Source: Ostreococcus lucimarinus CCE9901
Lineage: Eukaryota > Chlorophyta > Mamiellophyceae > Mamiellales > Bathycoccaceae
Direction of reading: 5' to 3'
DNA: 64,000 bases
Assembly (NCBI RefSeq): GCF_000092065.1
Contig: NC_009357.1
Location: 558,001-622,000 of the forward strand
The position numbers and the translations under genes are program-made. The notes below the pieces were generated by a model. The model ran no database searches, was not told the DNA's origin, and worked only from the letters and a program-made list of their open reading frames with translations. Positions 27,028-36,634 of this stretch are shown piece by piece (the stretch's first letter is position 1; each line of letters begins with the position of its first letter).

Positions 27028-29121
27028 ATGGCGCGGCGCGCGGACGTCGACGCCCTCATCGTCGGCTTCGAGCGGTGCGCGAGCACCGCGCCGCTGTTCG
27101 CCGAGGACTCGAGCAGCGACGAGCGCGCGAGCGCGCGACGGCTCGAGGACGCGCGCGACGACGCGCGCGACCGGAGCGCGTCCGACAGCGATTGGTCCGA
27201 CGCGGAGCTGCGCGAGAGCGATGGGGCGGCGTTCGATGAAAAACCGCCGAGCGCGGCGCAGGGGGGCGGACGGCCGTGGGCGCACGCGGCGAGGGCGCGA
27301 AGACGCGCGCGAAGGGCGGCGAGGGCGGAGGCGAAGGCGAACGACGCGAGCGCGGAGGAAGGAGACGAAATGATGGTTGGATCGGGAGTGTTCATCGGTG
27401 ATTTGCACGCGGACGCGACGCTGGAGATATTGAGACATCTGACGCCTCGAGACGTGGCGAGGGTGGCGGCGACGAGGAAGAAGGAACGAAATATGTTGGT
27501 GGGGAAGACGAGCGAAATCGCGGAGGCGGCGTGGGGACGGGTGAAGCTGCGTAAGGGTGAGAGCGCGAGTAAGGCGCTGGCGACGCTTCGGTGCGTGGCC
27601 AAGGATACTTTAAAGGAGCTGGATGTGAGTTCGGTGCGTGGTATGCGTAAGGCGGAATTGTTGGCGACGATGGAGGCGTGCGAGGCGTTGCGAGAGTTTC
27701 GCGCCGTGGATATGGGTGAGATGGGTAAACTCACGACAAAGGACGTCCGCGCGTACGCGAGAGCCATCGGGACGCGATTGCGAAAGATAACGTGCGATTT
27801 GGGACATAAAATTTTGTATGACCCGATAAGGCGCGATCCCACGGCCAAGTACGTCGACGTTTATGACGATAACGTGCAGGATTTGGTGGAAACGTTGGCC
27901 ATCCCGCAACTTCACGTTCGGCGTCTGAAATTGCATAGCTCGGATCCAGGGAGCGTTCGAGCGGCGGCGGTGGCGGCAGCATCCAATGGACCGAATAAAG
28001 TGGAGTCGTTCGATGCGAGCTGGAGCTTGAGAATTTCAAACGAAGGCGCTCGCGCGGTTGCAGAGGTGCTTGCTCAAGGTTGGGATTTGAAGCGTCTCGC
28101 GTTACGCAAAGTGAACATCTCCGATGACGGCGCGGTGAGCTTGGCTGAGGCCATCAAGGCATCGGCGGAAAGTGGCACAAGTAAACTTCGATGGCTCGAT
28201 CTCGGATCAAACGACGTACGAAGCCGAGGTGCGGTGGCAATTGGCGAGGCGCTCGAGCATCCGGGCGTGAATATTACTCGCTTGACGCTTCGGGGCAACG
28301 GCATATGCTCTGAGGGTATGGATGCACTCGGCAAAGGTATCTCGATGTCGAGCACGCTTCGTCGCATTGATCTTGCACACAACGGTTTCGGAGATCGAGG
28401 TGCGATCGCGTTCGCAGACGCGCTCTCGCGTGGCACGGCGCCGAATCTCCGAGTCCTTCTTCTCGGCTTTAATTCAATCGGCCCGGATGGTATGCGTGCT
28501 TTGATGCAAGCGTTGATGCATACGGACGTGGAGCACTTGGACGTGGGATGTAACGTTATTGGAGCGTCGGGTGCGAAAGCTATCGCCGAAATGATCAACT
28601 CGACGCGTCTTAAAAGTCTCAATCTTGCGTGCAACAACATTGGCTTGCGAGGCGAGCGTTCGGGCCTCACTGCTTTGGCGAAGGCTTTGGAGAAGAACAA
28701 AACGCTCGAGATTTTGAATTTACGCGGAAATGCGCTGCACACAAATTGCGCTCAAGATATTGCGGACGTCTTGTTAGAAGAGACGGCGCTAATTCAGCTC
28801 AACGTCGGATACAACGAGCTGTACGACAATGGCGCATGGGAAATCGCAGAGGCGCTCGAGGAAAACACCACGCTTCTTGGCTTGGATTTTCAGCGCAACG
28901 AAGTCACTGACGCTGGCGCGAGTAACATTGCCAAGACATTGGCAGTAAATTCTATCATTCAGGAAATCGATTTGCGAAGTAACATGATCAGCTCCGAGGG
29001 CGTCGCGAAACTTCAGCCGTACGGGTTGAAGACGAATACTCGCTGGCAACTCGAGCCTCCGAAGTACAAGGAGAAGCCGAAACCGCGTTTTTCCGCTCGG
29101 AAGCCAAAGGCAAATAAGTAG
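27028..29121 (+). CDS. F-box-like protein with RNI-type leucine-rich repeats
   Basis: 697 residues from the ATG at 27028; an in-frame ATG at 26953 would add 25 basic residues. The N-terminal 110 residues are acidic then Arg/Ala rich. Near residues 122-150 a short F-box-like segment appears (DLHADATLEILRHLTPRDVA). From about residue 320 there are at least ten LRRs of ribonuclease-inhibitor type, 28-29 residues each (LRWLDLGSNDVRSRGAVAIG, LRRIDLAHNGFGDRGAIAFA, LEILNLRGNALHTN). The C-terminus is basic (KPRFSARKPKANK). F-box plus LRR suggests a substrate receptor of an SCF ubiquitin ligase, but the F-box is degenerate and the LRRs resemble NLRC3-like or RanGAP-like repeats, so a scaffold role is equally possible. 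Confidence 0.78.
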   Translation: MARRADVDALIVGFERCASTAPLFAEDSSSDERASARRLEDARDDARDRSASDSDWSDAELRESDGAAFDEKPPSAAQGGGRPWAHAARARRRARRAARAEAKANDASAEEGDEMMVGSGVFIGDLHADATLEILRHLTPRDVARVAATRKKERNMLVGKTSEIAEAAWGRVKLRKGESASKALATLRCVAKDTLKELDVSSVRGMRKAELLATMEACEALREFRAVDMGEMGKLTTKDVRAYARAIGTRLRKITCDLGHKILYDPIRRDPTAKYVDVYDDNVQDLVETLAIPQLHVRRLKLHSSDPGSVRAAAVAAASNGPNKVESFDASWSLRISNEGARAVAEVLAQGWDLKRLALRKVNISDDGAVSLAEAIKASAESGTSKLRWLDLGSNDVRSRGAVAIGEALEHPGVNITRLTLRGNGICSEGMDALGKGISMSSTLRRIDLAHNGFGDRGAIAFADALSRGTAPNLRVLLLGFNSIGPDGMRALMQALMHTDVEHLDVGCNVIGASGAKAIAEMINSTRLKSLNLACNNIGLRGERSGLTALAKALEKNKTLEILNLRGNALHTNCAQDIADVLLEETALIQLNVGYNELYDNGAWEIAEALEENTTLLGLDFQRNEVTDAGASNIAKTLAVNSIIQEIDLRSNMISSEGVAKLQPYGLKTNTRWQLEPPKYKEKPKPRFSARKPKANK

Positions 29122-29185
29122 AGACTCGAAAGAGTTTGCATCACAATAGTACAGTATTAAGCGTGTTGTTTTACATTTTCGTTTG

Positions 29186-32100
29186 CTAATCTTTCTTTGA
29201 GTGCCGTTCGTTGAACGAGACGTCGCGGTGAACTTCTTCCTTGCGCGACGAGTTATCTCTAAGCCATTCACGGAGATTATCGAATTCACCTCGGAACGAA
29301 ATCTGTGGATGCTTGGCTAATATATCCAACATAAGGTATGGCATCGCAAGATCGGATATGGCCTTTTGAGATGGGACCGAATTGAGCGCCAACGCCAGTG
29401 TGCACCCGATGACGGCGCGCGTGATGCCCTCAGATTCGGCGCCGAAATCTTTCAAGGCGTTCTTCAAGACTCTTAGCGAAGATTCGCCTTGGTTGGTCTT
29501 AACTAACATGAATGCCACCTTAGCGCGATGATTCTCCTTGACGAGCGCCCAAATAGCTGTGGCGCCCCACTGTTGCAACTCAATGTTGCTGGAAGACTTC
29601 GACATGGCGTCTAAGATGGCCTTGAACATGTCGCCACTGATAACAGATGCGTCCGACTGGCAGCGTTTGAGCGTCAAGTTACTCGACGTAAGCATGTGAA
29701 TTAGCGCGCAGGCACCAGTACAGAAAGTCGCATCACCAATAGTGATAGCGTGCGCCAAAGCAGCAAGGCCTCCATTCAGCACGATTGCGATGCCAACGGT
29801 TGGTTCCTCGTAGAACATGTTTGCGAGAGCTTCAGAGGCTTCAACGTGCATTCTGCTGTCACGTGCTTTCAAAACCGAAATAGCTTCGTTTATGGTCCAC
29901 TCATGTTTACTGCGTTCCTTCACTTCTCCAAAACTGGGTTGCTTACTACGAAGATGCGAAGACTTTCCTTCCCCACTTTGATGCAGGTTCTCTCCAGAGA
30001 AGTTACGCTGCAGCGCGCTCATTTGCTTCCCATCATCAACCTCATCTTGCTTAGCCGACTTTGACTCCGCACCTCGGGTGTCAAAAGCATCCAAACCAGA
30101 CTGAGAATGAATAGCTTGAAGCGATGAATTTGCGTCATTGAGGCTAGAGCGTTGACGCTCGTCTTGCCCTTGATTTTGCGCACTCGTCCTCGCTTTTGGC
30201 GCCGTCTCGGCGCGATCTGGTCTAGAGCGTTGACGTTCGTCTTGCCCTTGATTTTGCGCACTCGTCCTCACTTTTGGCGCCGTCTCAGCGCGATCTGGTC
30301 TAGATCGTTGACGTTCGTCTTCCTCTTGATTTTGCGCACTCGTCCTCACTTTTGGCGCCGTCTCAGCGCGATCTGGTCTAGATCGTTGACGTTCGTCTTC
30401 CTCTTGATTTTGCGCACTCGTCCTCACTTTTGGCGCCGTCTCAGCGCGATCTGGTCTAGATCGTTGACGTTCGTCTTCCTCTTGATTTTGCGCACTCGTC
30501 CTCACTTTTGGCGCCGTCTCAGCGCGATCTGGTCTAGATCGTTGACGTTCGTCTTCCTCTTGATTTTGCGCACTCGTCCTCACTTTTGGCGCCGTCTCAG
30601 CGCGATCTGGTCTGGATCGTTGACGTTCGTCTTCCTCTTGATTTTGCGCACTCGTCCTCACTTTTGGCGCCGGCGTCAACGCGCTTTCGTCCTCTGAGGC
30701 TTGTGCAAATAACTTTTGCGCCTTAATATGATCGTTTGAAAGTTGAGAATCCTCTTGCGTCCCGGATTCGAGCGCACTTTCCGCGGCGTTTCGCTCCGTC
30801 CGGGATACGGGGTTACTTCGAGAGGTAGATTTCGCACCGCCTCTATCGCCTCTGATCCAATCACGCAACGAACCAAACTCACCGTGAAAGGAAATGCCTT
30901 GATTTTCGCTGAGTGCTTTTCGCACATCGCTGCGCAACCCACGTTCAACCAGTTGGTCTTGAATCTCTTTGTTGTCTTTTGCAAGGGAAAGAATGCATCC
31001 GAGAAACTTGCGAATGGTCGACACATACTGGTTAGATCCAACGTCAGCGCGCGCCTGGCTCAACCCTTCTTTGAGGAAATCCATGACTTGCGGGCCGCAA
31101 TCCATGACATTCTGTTGCGCAAATTTACCACCAACACCGGTGTACGCCCAGAGAGCGTGCGCTGCTTCAGCTTTCATCTCCAGATCATCTGAGTGACGCA
31201 CCACTGCGTCCATGATTGCAGACGGCAAGATCTTGAAACGCACTTGTTTCATCAGTCGCATCATCGTGCTTGGATCCGTAAGCAAGGCGCGCAAGACACG
31301 CATACACGCATACATCATGTCGGGATTGTACAAATAGTAACGCAAGCACTCCACCGCCGTGCGAGGACCACCGCACGTGAGAACAAGGTATGCACATCCC
31401 TTCTCCGTGATCCGCGCCAATGCGAGCAGGGAGCGGTAAGCGATTTCTTCGCTTTCCGCCTTCGACACGCCAGCAACCGAGCCTGGAGGATTAAGAGCAA
31501 TCTTGCATAGCATCATAATCACTCTTTTCTTCGCGAAATAAATGCCTTCCTTCGTGATTCCACGCGCCGTCATGTGTGAGCGCAGAGCTGACGCTCTCTG
31601 CTGCTGTTCAATAACTTTCTTCTCGCGATCATCCTTCGGTTTCTTCGACTGTTTATCGTTCGACTCATTAGCATCACGTCCTCCTGGAGTTCGTGCTTTC
31701 GGTGTTTCATCGTCGGGAGCGAAAGATGGCGACTCGTATTCTTCTTTGATCCAATCTTTGAGGGACGAAAACTCGCCGGCAAACGAAAGTGAAGGATTTT
31801 CGGTAAGTGTCTTGCGAATCATCGCGCGATAACCCTCATTTACCAAGAAGTTTTGCATGGTCTTGTTGCCGTTCGCAAGTGATAAGAGCATACCCACAAT
31901 TTTGTGACGGTACTTGGCGTTCGGATCCTTTTCTTTGATCTTCAGATCGTTGAGTGATGTCTTAACGTAACGCAAAAATCCGGAGCTCTTGCAACGTTCT
32001 TGAGCAAGCTTTCCTCCCAACGTATTCGATGCCCACAAGGCATGAGCCCCTTCGCCAACGATGTCAATTTCGCCGGCATGAAGACCAGTCGCGTGCGAAA

Positions 32101-33274
32101 TGGCGTTGGGAAGCAATCTGAAGCGCTGTTGCTTTTTGATGTGCATCATCGTGGACATATTGCTCTCCAGTGCTCGCATCAACTTGAAAGCCGCGACGAC
32201 GACGTCGGGATTCGTTTCGTAGAGCTTCAAGCAGTCGAAAGCGCATCGATTGCCTCCAAGAGTGAGAATCATAAAAGCACTGCTCTTGTGCGCGAGACGC
32301 GCTAGTCCCTCGATGCAACGTTGGGCGATCGCTTCCGAGTCCTCCTTTGTCATTCCTTGGGCGACACCAGGAGGCTTGATCGCCATACAAATCATCGACG
32401 ACACCGCGCGCTTTCGAGCGTCGTATGTGCTCATCATTGACCGCTGACGCATCACCGTAGCTTTAGTTCCGCTGCGGGCGACGACACGTACCTCCTCGAC
32501 TCTATCTGGCCCCTGAGTCGGCGGTGCGCGCAAAGCCCGCGCAGGCGCCGCCGGTCGAGGCTTGTGGCTCCGCGTACGATCTTGCGTCGCCTCTTCTGTC
32601 GTGTTTGTGATGCGACGCGCTTTTGTTTCGTCATCCAACTCCGCCGCGCGTCGCTGGTTGATTGAAAATTGCGACTTCGTCGCGTGTCTTCCCTCAAGCC
32701 ACTCGAGCGCCAAGTGCAAGTCATTCACCCTGATCGCGTCCAAAGCCATCTCCCCATCCTCATACGAGTACCCCAGCATCACCAGCTGCGCGATCACCGT
32801 CACTCGACTCGCCAATTCCGGTGCAATCTTCACCGGCAACGACATCGCCACCGGCATGTCGAAGCCCTCCTGCTCGTATCGCACGCGCGCCACCTCGCCC
32901 TGCAACTGCCGAAACGCCGACGACAAATCAGCCACGCGCTGTTGCGCCTGTCTCAGCTCCTCTCGCTCGCGTTCGATGATTTCATTCGTCCCTTCCGCCG
33001 GTCGCTCTTGCAGCTCCTTCACCGTCGCCTTCAAGTTGGCCACCTCTTGTTCGCTCAGCGACAGCGCCGTGAGCGCGTTGCGCATGGCGCTCGACGCCTG
33101 CGCCAGCATCTGCTGACTCGACGCCGTCTTCGCTCGCAGCGCCTGCTGCGCCGCTTCGATCGCTCGATCAAACTCGTGCTTCGGCACCATTCCATCCACG
33201 ACCTCGACGTCCATGGACAGCGTGTTACTCCCTCCCACCGTCGGCGACCGATCGTCTCGCGCGACCTCCGCCAT
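29186..33274 (-). CDS. Large coiled-coil / UBA / armadillo-repeat protein with internal 26-aa repeats
   Basis: 1,362 residues from the ATG at 33274. Order: acidic N-terminus; coiled coil about 35-150 (EREELRQAQQRVADLSSAF); a UBA-like domain about 158-205 (LVMLGYSYEDGEMALDAIRV, ALEWLEGR); then three blocks of armadillo-like helices. Each block ends in a similar signature (SLSFAGEFSSLKDWIKEE, ISFHGEFGSLRDWIRGD, ISFRGEFDNLREWLRDN), so the ARM module has been triplicated. Between blocks two and three lie seven tandem 26-residue units (APKVRTSAQNQEEDERQRSR...). ARM proteins are binding scaffolds and the UBA may bind ubiquitin. I do not recognise an orthologue. The gene looks more AT-rich than its neighbours. 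Confidence 0.85.
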   Translation of the reverse strand: MAEVARDDRSPTVGGSNTLSMDVEVVDGMVPKHEFDRAIEAAQQALRAKTASSQQMLAQASSAMRNALTALSLSEQEVANLKATVKELQERPAEGTNEIIEREREELRQAQQRVADLSSAFRQLQGEVARVRYEQEGFDMPVAMSLPVKIAPELASRVTVIAQLVMLGYSYEDGEMALDAIRVNDLHLALEWLEGRHATKSQFSINQRRAAELDDETKARRITNTTEEATQDRTRSHKPRPAAPARALRAPPTQGPDRVEEVRVVARSGTKATVMRQRSMMSTYDARKRAVSSMICMAIKPPGVAQGMTKEDSEAIAQRCIEGLARLAHKSSAFMILTLGGNRCAFDCLKLYETNPDVVVAAFKLMRALESNMSTMMHIKKQQRFRLLPNAISHATGLHAGEIDIVGEGAHALWASNTLGGKLAQERCKSSGFLRYVKTSLNDLKIKEKDPNAKYRHKIVGMLLSLANGNKTMQNFLVNEGYRAMIRKTLTENPSLSFAGEFSSLKDWIKEEYESPSFAPDDETPKARTPGGRDANESNDKQSKKPKDDREKKVIEQQQRASALRSHMTARGITKEGIYFAKKRVIMMLCKIALNPPGSVAGVSKAESEEIAYRSLLALARITEKGCAYLVLTCGGPRTAVECLRYYLYNPDMMYACMRVLRALLTDPSTMMRLMKQVRFKILPSAIMDAVVRHSDDLEMKAEAAHALWAYTGVGGKFAQQNVMDCGPQVMDFLKEGLSQARADVGSNQYVSTIRKFLGCILSLAKDNKEIQDQLVERGLRSDVRKALSENQGISFHGEFGSLRDWIRGDRGGAKSTSRSNPVSRTERNAAESALESGTQEDSQLSNDHIKAQKLFAQASEDESALTPAPKVRTSAQNQEEDERQRSRPDRAETAPKVRTSAQNQEEDERQRSRPDRAETAPKVRTSAQNQEEDERQRSRPDRAETAPKVRTSAQNQEEDERQRSRPDRAETAPKVRTSAQNQEEDERQRSRPDRAETAPKVRTSAQNQGQDERQRSRPDRAETAPKARTSAQNQGQDERQRSSLNDANSSLQAIHSQSGLDAFDTRGAESKSAKQDEVDDGKQMSALQRNFSGENLHQSGEGKSSHLRSKQPSFGEVKERSKHEWTINEAISVLKARDSRMHVEASEALANMFYEEPTVGIAIVLNGGLAALAHAITIGDATFCTGACALIHMLTSSNLTLKRCQSDASVISGDMFKAILDAMSKSSSNIELQQWGATAIWALVKENHRAKVAFMLVKTNQGESSLRVLKNALKDFGAESEGITRAVIGCTLALALNSVPSQKAISDLAMPYLMLDILAKHPQISFRGEFDNLREWLRDNSSRKEEVHRDVSFNERHSKKD
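30147..30674 (-). repeat. 78-bp coding tandem repeat, about seven units
   Basis: In-frame 78-bp units encoding 26 residues with core VRTSAQNQEEDERQRSR. Five units carry EEDE and two, at the C-terminal end of the array, carry GQDE. DNA identity between the central units is almost perfect, pointing to recent unequal exchange. Confidence 0.95.
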
Positions 33275-33525
33275 GATCGCCGCAATTCGTTTTCACGCGT
33301 CGCGTTTCTCCGCCGTCGTCGCGTTCGATCGCGCGCGCGCCGCTTTTCTTCGCGTCGATCGCGCGTCGCGGACGTCCGTCGCCGTCGTCGCGCGCCGTGC
33401 GTCGTCGAATGCGGCACAATTCAATTCGACGAGGTGTTGTCCCGGTGGCTCGAACAATCATCGCGGCCGCACACGCGCGCGCGCGACGTGCGCGAGCGCG
33501 AGCGAGGGGAAAACGCGCGGAAAAG

Positions 33526-35112
33526 ATGAACGCCGAGGCGCGACAGACGCTGCACGCGCTCATGAGCGCGGCTGAAAACCGCACGTGTGCGGATTGCGCG
33601 ACGCACAACCCAGACTGGGCGAGCGTGAACCACGGGATATTCCTCTGCCTGAACTGCAGCGGCGTCCATCGATCGCTGGGCGTGCACGTGAGCTTCGTGC
33701 GGTCGGCGACGATGGACTCTTGGAGCGCGGAACAGTTGGCGTCGATGCGGTGCTCGAGTAACGAGAAGATGAATGCGTTTTTGGAAAAGTATGGGACGGC
33801 GCGCGGGACGAGCGCGCGGGTGAAATACGAGAGCGCGGCGGCGCAGGCGTGGCGGGAAAAGGTGCGATGTGCGGTGCAGGGGAAGGAGTGGAAAAAGCCA
33901 AAGGGGCTGAAGAGCGGTGGAGGCTCGGGGGAGGGGAGAGAGGGGGGTAGAAAGCCGAGCGGGAGCGGGTCGTCGGAGTTGTTTCAATTTGAGGATACAA
34001 ACGAGAGGAAGAAGAGCTCGGGGAAGACGAACGCGAAGGGTGGGTACGACTTATCCACCGGACAAGGGTCATTGGTGAGCAAGCGGTACGTGCATCACGA
34101 CGACGGGTGGGTGCCGCCACCGCCGCCGTTACCGAAAGGCGCGAAGGCAGGGGAGTTTTTACACGGATTGACGCCGCACGAGTGGGTGGCGTTTCTGAAA
34201 AAGTGTGCGAGTCAAGACGATCGAACGTATCACTTGAAGAACATGACGGAAGAAGAGCGCGCACAAGTCGTTGCGGCGATGTCTGGTCAACCCATTCCGC
34301 CGCGCTCTGGGAAGAAGCACGTGCCAAAAATGACGAGCGACGCGGCGACAAATTCTTCCGCGAGTGATTTGAAGACGTTGAATCCATTCGATGGTTTCGG
34401 TAGTAGTAGTGGTGGGGATGATTTTTTCGACGATAGCGGAGCGGCGAGAAAGGAAAAGAAGTCGAAGAAGGAGAAGAAGGAAAAAAAGGAGAAGAAGGAA
34501 AAGTCATCGGCGAACGACAATGAGACGGAGCTTGAGCGACGCATGCGAGAAGCGGGCGAGGCGGCGAAAGCTTTAGCGCGCGAACGCATGCTTGTGAACC
34601 CGAACCGCGCGCAAGAAGATGCTTCTTCGTCTGTGTACGCCGTGCCACAGAAGAAGAAACCATCTTATTCACCAAAGCAATCGTATTTTCACGGAAGCTC
34701 AAATCTCGGCTCTGGTGCGTCTTCGCGGTACGCCGGCTTCGGGAACACGTCTTCGAATCCGAAGGCTCAGGATTGGCAAGACAAGGTAAAGGTTGGGATG
34801 GAGTCTGCTAAAGGCTGGTTGTCTGGGACACTAAAGGGTATCGCGGCCAAGCTTGACAATACTGCCAGCGCGCAGCGTACAGCGCCGCCACCGTCTTACA
34901 ATCAGACGCCCGGCCACTATCAACCGGCAGGACGCCCACCAGAAGTGGCGTCGTACGAGCCACCGCAGGTGCAATCGTACACTCGTCCGCCGAGACCGTC
35001 CCCGAAAGCAAAAGCCGAAAAGTTCTACAGTTCGTCGGATTCTGACAGTAGTGAAGATGAAGACACCCCAGAGAAGCTCGCGTCCGACTTTTCAAATTTG
35101 ATGGATAAGTGA
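33526..35112 (+). CDS. ArfGAP protein, ARFGAP1/AGD6-7-like
   Basis: 528 residues from the ATG at 33526; the frame upstream is an Arg/Ala leader with no conserved match. The N-terminal zinc finger reads [20 protein letters not shown] then CLNC (C-x2-C-x16-C-x2-C), followed by [20 protein letters not shown] with the catalytic arginine, and [10 protein letters not shown]. It activates GTP hydrolysis by Arf GTPases on Golgi COPI vesicles. The C-terminal 370 residues are disordered with Lys/Glu runs ([13 protein letters not shown]), an aromatic motif region ([20 protein letters not shown]) that could form an amphipathic lipid-packing-sensor helix, and an acidic Ser tail ([13 protein letters not shown]). 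It is divergent from the ARM gene (251 bp) and only 26 bases from the convergent DnaJ stop. Confidence 0.9.
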   Translation: MNAEARQTLHALMSAAENRTCADCATHNPDWASVNHGIFLCLNCSGVHRSLGVHVSFVRSATMDSWSAEQLASMRCSSNEKMNAFLEKYGTARGTSARVKYESAAAQAWREKVRCAVQGKEWKKPKGLKSGGGSGEGREGGRKPSGSGSSELFQFEDTNERKKSSGKTNAKGGYDLSTGQGSLVSKRYVHHDDGWVPPPPPLPKGAKAGEFLHGLTPHEWVAFLKKCASQDDRTYHLKNMTEEERAQVVAAMSGQPIPPRSGKKHVPKMTSDAATNSSASDLKTLNPFDGFGSSSGGDDFFDDSGAARKEKKSKKEKKEKKEKKEKSSANDNETELERRMREAGEAAKALARERMLVNPNRAQEDASSSVYAVPQKKKPSYSPKQSYFHGSSNLGSGASSRYAGFGNTSSNPKAQDWQDKVKVGMESAKGWLSGTLKGIAAKLDNTASAQRTAPPPSYNQTPGHYQPAGRPPEVASYEPPQVQSYTRPPRPSPKAKAEKFYSSSDSDSSEDEDTPEKLASDFSNLMDK

Positions 35113-35138
35113 ATGTTTGTATTGCTATCAACTATTGT

Positions 35139-36353
35139 CTATCGTCTAGGTCTCGTTAAAACCCCGCCCTGAACGATCGCTCGCAACAACGCACGAGATG
35201 GTACATCGGACATGTGATAGTGGGGGAAACCGCCGCTTGTCGAGACTCTAAAATGCTCTGAGACGAGCGCTTCGGGAATTTTCACTTTCGGCCACCATGC
35301 GGAGGTATCGAATTCTCCGTAATGCGCTGGGAACTGGTCAAGTAGGAACTCGTCAGGAATGTTCGACAACAACAGCATATCTTCGAGGAAGTAGATGAGG
35401 ATTTCGCCAGCCAAGTTGAGCGCGATCCAAACGCTCAAGCCTATGGCGATGCGCTTTACCCATTTCATACGCCAACCGGTGCCTTGCATCAAGTAAGCCT
35501 CGACTTTATTCATCACTCGAAAATAAATGATCATATCCCCTCGCTCGTTTGTCCCTGGTTTGTGGAAACCTTCGCCTTTTATGACTTTCTCCTCTCCTTT
35601 GCGAATCGTGTGCGAATTCGGTTTGACTGCGAGCTTAATTTCCCTGCCGCTGATGCTGCGGGTAGTGATGACGCATCCGTTCACCGCTTGCCGTGGCTCG
35701 AGCGCGACCCACGTGGCGATGTCAGAGCCATCGTTAACGCGATCAAACCTCGCGTGCGGTCGTTCGCGAATGACAAACATCACGGACTGCAAATCGTTCC
35801 CGCTCGGCGTGAACTTCAACTCAAACCCCTCTCGCCAACCCCTGTGCACTCGCACGGTGAAAACGTGACTCTTCTGCACCACCTTACGCGTTCGTTCATC
35901 TACCCCAAGCACCATAACCCCCTCTCGTCGCACACATCCACTGTACAACTCTTCTAAATCGCACCACAATTCCCGCACCACGCACTCTCGAATCCCGAGC
36001 GCCTCGCAATACATCATCCTCGCTTGCTCCGCCTCAAAGTGATCATACACCCCCGGCTCCTCAAACATCTTCATCCCGATGTCATCGTACTCTTTCCTTT
36101 GTTCAGGATCAGAAAGCACGCTATACGCGTGTCCAATCTCTTGGAATCGCATCTTCGCCGCCTCCTTCGCCGCGTCGTCGCCCGACACCTTGTCCGGGTG
36201 GTTCAATTTCGCCAACTTGTGATACGCCTTGCGCACGTCCGCGCCCGTGATTTTCGGCGACTTCTCCAGCCCGAGCACTTCGTAAAGCTCTCGTTTCGGC
36301 GCAGACGTCGTCGCGGACGCATCCGCGCCATCCTCGCGTCGTCCGCGCGCCAT
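35139..36353 (-). CDS. DnaJ (Hsp40) co-chaperone, no zinc finger, with membrane helix
   Basis: 404 residues from the ATG at 36353; six residues upstream the frame opens with GTG. The J-domain lies at about residues 22-95 with HPD intact (LAKLNHPDKVSG). Next come the substrate-binding barrels of type II DnaJ proteins: ELWCDLEELYSGC, a central part ending WREGFELKFTPSG, and HTIRKGEEKVIKGEGFHKPG. The cysteine-rich zinc domain of type I is absent. A hydrophobic helix (AIGLSVWIALNLAGEILIYF) near residue 310 would anchor it, followed by an aromatic tail. It stimulates Hsp70 ATPase and delivers clients. The membrane anchor is unusual for a DNAJB1-like protein and suggests an ER or envelope site. It is divergent from the LSD1-type gene (281 bp). 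Confidence 0.87.
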   Translation of the reverse strand: MARGRREDGADASATTSAPKRELYEVLGLEKSPKITGADVRKAYHKLAKLNHPDKVSGDDAAKEAAKMRFQEIGHAYSVLSDPEQRKEYDDIGMKMFEEPGVYDHFEAEQARMMYCEALGIRECVVRELWCDLEELYSGCVRREGVMVLGVDERTRKVVQKSHVFTVRVHRGWREGFELKFTPSGNDLQSVMFVIRERPHARFDRVNDGSDIATWVALEPRQAVNGCVITTRSISGREIKLAVKPNSHTIRKGEEKVIKGEGFHKPGTNERGDMIIYFRVMNKVEAYLMQGTGWRMKWVKRIAIGLSVWIALNLAGEILIYFLEDMLLLSNIPDEFLLDQFPAHYGEFDTSAWWPKVKIPEALVSEHFRVSTSGGFPHYHMSDVPSRALLRAIVQGGVLTRPRR

Positions 36354-36634
36354 TTCGTTTGCCAGTTTCACCGAGTGCGCGGTCGAGGGCGTCGGTCCCG
36401 AGGCGGTTTCGCCGCGCCGCGCGCCTCGCGCGCGGCGCCGAGCGACGCGCGCGCGCGTGCGACCGCGCGCGTCGCTCGCGGCGAGATCAACGTCGACGCG
36501 TCGCGCTGTGCGTCCTCAAAGGCTCTCCGACGCGACGCGAGAGACATCGTCTTCGTCTTCATCATCGTTCATCGTTCATCGTCATCGTGCGACGCGCGCG
36601 TCGATCGCGGCTCGACCCAGCGACGCGACGCGCG

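Noticed and set aside
30147-30674. Possible CRISPR array
   Set aside because: Units are directly adjacent with no unique spacers, in frame within a eukaryotic gene.
30152-30697. Plus-strand repetitive frame (LILRTRPHFWRRLSAIWSR units)
   Set aside because: It is the antisense reading of the 78-bp coding repeat in the ARM gene; no independent start context or homology.
32669-33529. 286-aa plus-strand Arg/His-rich frame
   Set aside because: Opposite strand of the ARM gene start; composition-driven.
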